A stretch of 64,000 nucleotides of DNA, taken from NCBI GenBank assembly GCA_033239005.1, contig BSQZ01000010.1, positions 10,573,001-10,637,000 of the forward strand. Reading direction: 5' to 3'. This document shows, piece by piece, positions 63,627 through 64,000 of the stretch. Both the position numbers and the translations under genes were made by a program. Numbering within the stretch: position 1 is the first letter of the stretch; each line of letters begins with the position of its first letter. Source of the stretch: Lamellibrachia satsuma. Its lineage: Eukaryota; Annelida; Polychaeta; Sabellida; Siboglinidae. The notes beneath the pieces were generated by a model. The model was not told where the DNA came from. It made no database searches and saw nothing but the letters and a program-made list of their open reading frames with translations.

Positions 63627-64000
63627 CTTGATTTCTTCTCCCGTAGTACTGCTTTCTGGTAATTCAAGAGATACTCCTCTTTCTGTATTTGACTCGGGCA
63701 CCAAACTTACAAGAATAATGAGAAAATACACAAATAATCCATTTTAGTAATTTATTCAGCAAAGCCACACTACAGAGATGTAACACAAGCAGTACTTAAA
63801 ACAAACACAACACGACACTCTGGTAATGACCGTATTTTGGTTTTGTTTAAACAAGCCATGCAGTCACAGACAATTCTAGATCATCCTATTGGTGCATACT
63901 AAACAAAAAAATTAATAGAAATAGTAGCAGTGCACGATTAGCAAAATGACAGCCTCCATGCATGTAGGAGTGCTGCATTCCATTGCATTCGTGATTACCA

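Larger units (their letters stand above)
51955..63957. repeat. Right arm of large inverted duplication
   Basis: Counterpart of the left arm in reverse orientation. The inner edge lies inside PLK4 exon 7, near the codons LLVGKPPF. At the outer edge the match can be followed to about 63957 ('CCTACATGCATGGAGG' against 'CTACATGCGTTTAGG' at 29.78 kb) and seems to stop there, 40 bp before the window ends. Private to this arm: a 26-bp minisatellite at 63.06-63.63 kb and a LINE scrap at 62.8 kb. Confidence 0.9.

Noticed and set aside
62985..63662. 225-codon repeat protein
   Set aside because: A 26-bp minisatellite read in all three frames; the peptide is the same in each.

Overview
The window is a piece of invertebrate nuclear genome. 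Its genes are split by short GT-AG introns, its coding exons are GC-richer than the AT-rich introns, and it is loaded with transposon remnants, long (AT)n tracts and minisatellites. The gene content (a large sacsin-like chaperone gene and PLK4) and the repeat types suit a mollusc or another lophotrochozoan. That is an inference; the species cannot be named from sequence alone. No bacterial genes, rRNA, tRNA or CRISPR were seen.

Layout. 1-8.5 kb is a graveyard of transposons: a hAT transposase remnant, LINE fragments on both strands, a LINE whose 3' part has been tandemly duplicated and carries an in-frame 30-bp minisatellite, and a 25-bp minisatellite. 8.5-29.2 kb holds a six-exon sacsin-like gene on the plus strand (CDS reconstructed at 9282 nt, 3093 residues, every splice phase consistent). 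It has two GHKL-ATPase-containing sacsin repeats and a 7.3-kb last exon. Its introns hold a hAT remnant, a plus-strand LINE and two minus-strand LINE copies. 29.8-43.3 kb and 52.0-64.0 kb are the two arms of a large, diverged inverted duplication. The right arm is part of a complete 18-exon PLK4 gene (46.8-59.1 kb, plus strand, 1116 residues). The left arm is a head-to-head partial copy on the minus strand that starts inside exon 7 and keeps exons 8-18. The 8.7-kb spacer between the arms holds a MITE, a 48-bp minisatellite, a degraded pogo/Tigger-like transposase with its own 39-bp coding repeat, and the promoter plus exons 1-6 of the intact PLK4.

Function. PLK4 is the master kinase of centriole duplication. 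The intact copy has the kinase core, a DSGxxT-type phosphodegron, the cryptic polo-box pair and polo box 3. The left copy lacks most of the kinase (no P-loop, HRD or DFG exons) but keeps every polo-box exon open with matching exon lengths. All four indels in its largest exon are in frame, and its degron glycine is changed to Asp. A kinase-less, possibly stabilised polo-box paralogue is the most interesting candidate here. The alternatives are a young pseudogene or an assembly/haplotype artefact. An orphan C-terminal exon of an ACSF2-like acyl-CoA ligase lies in the left arm only.
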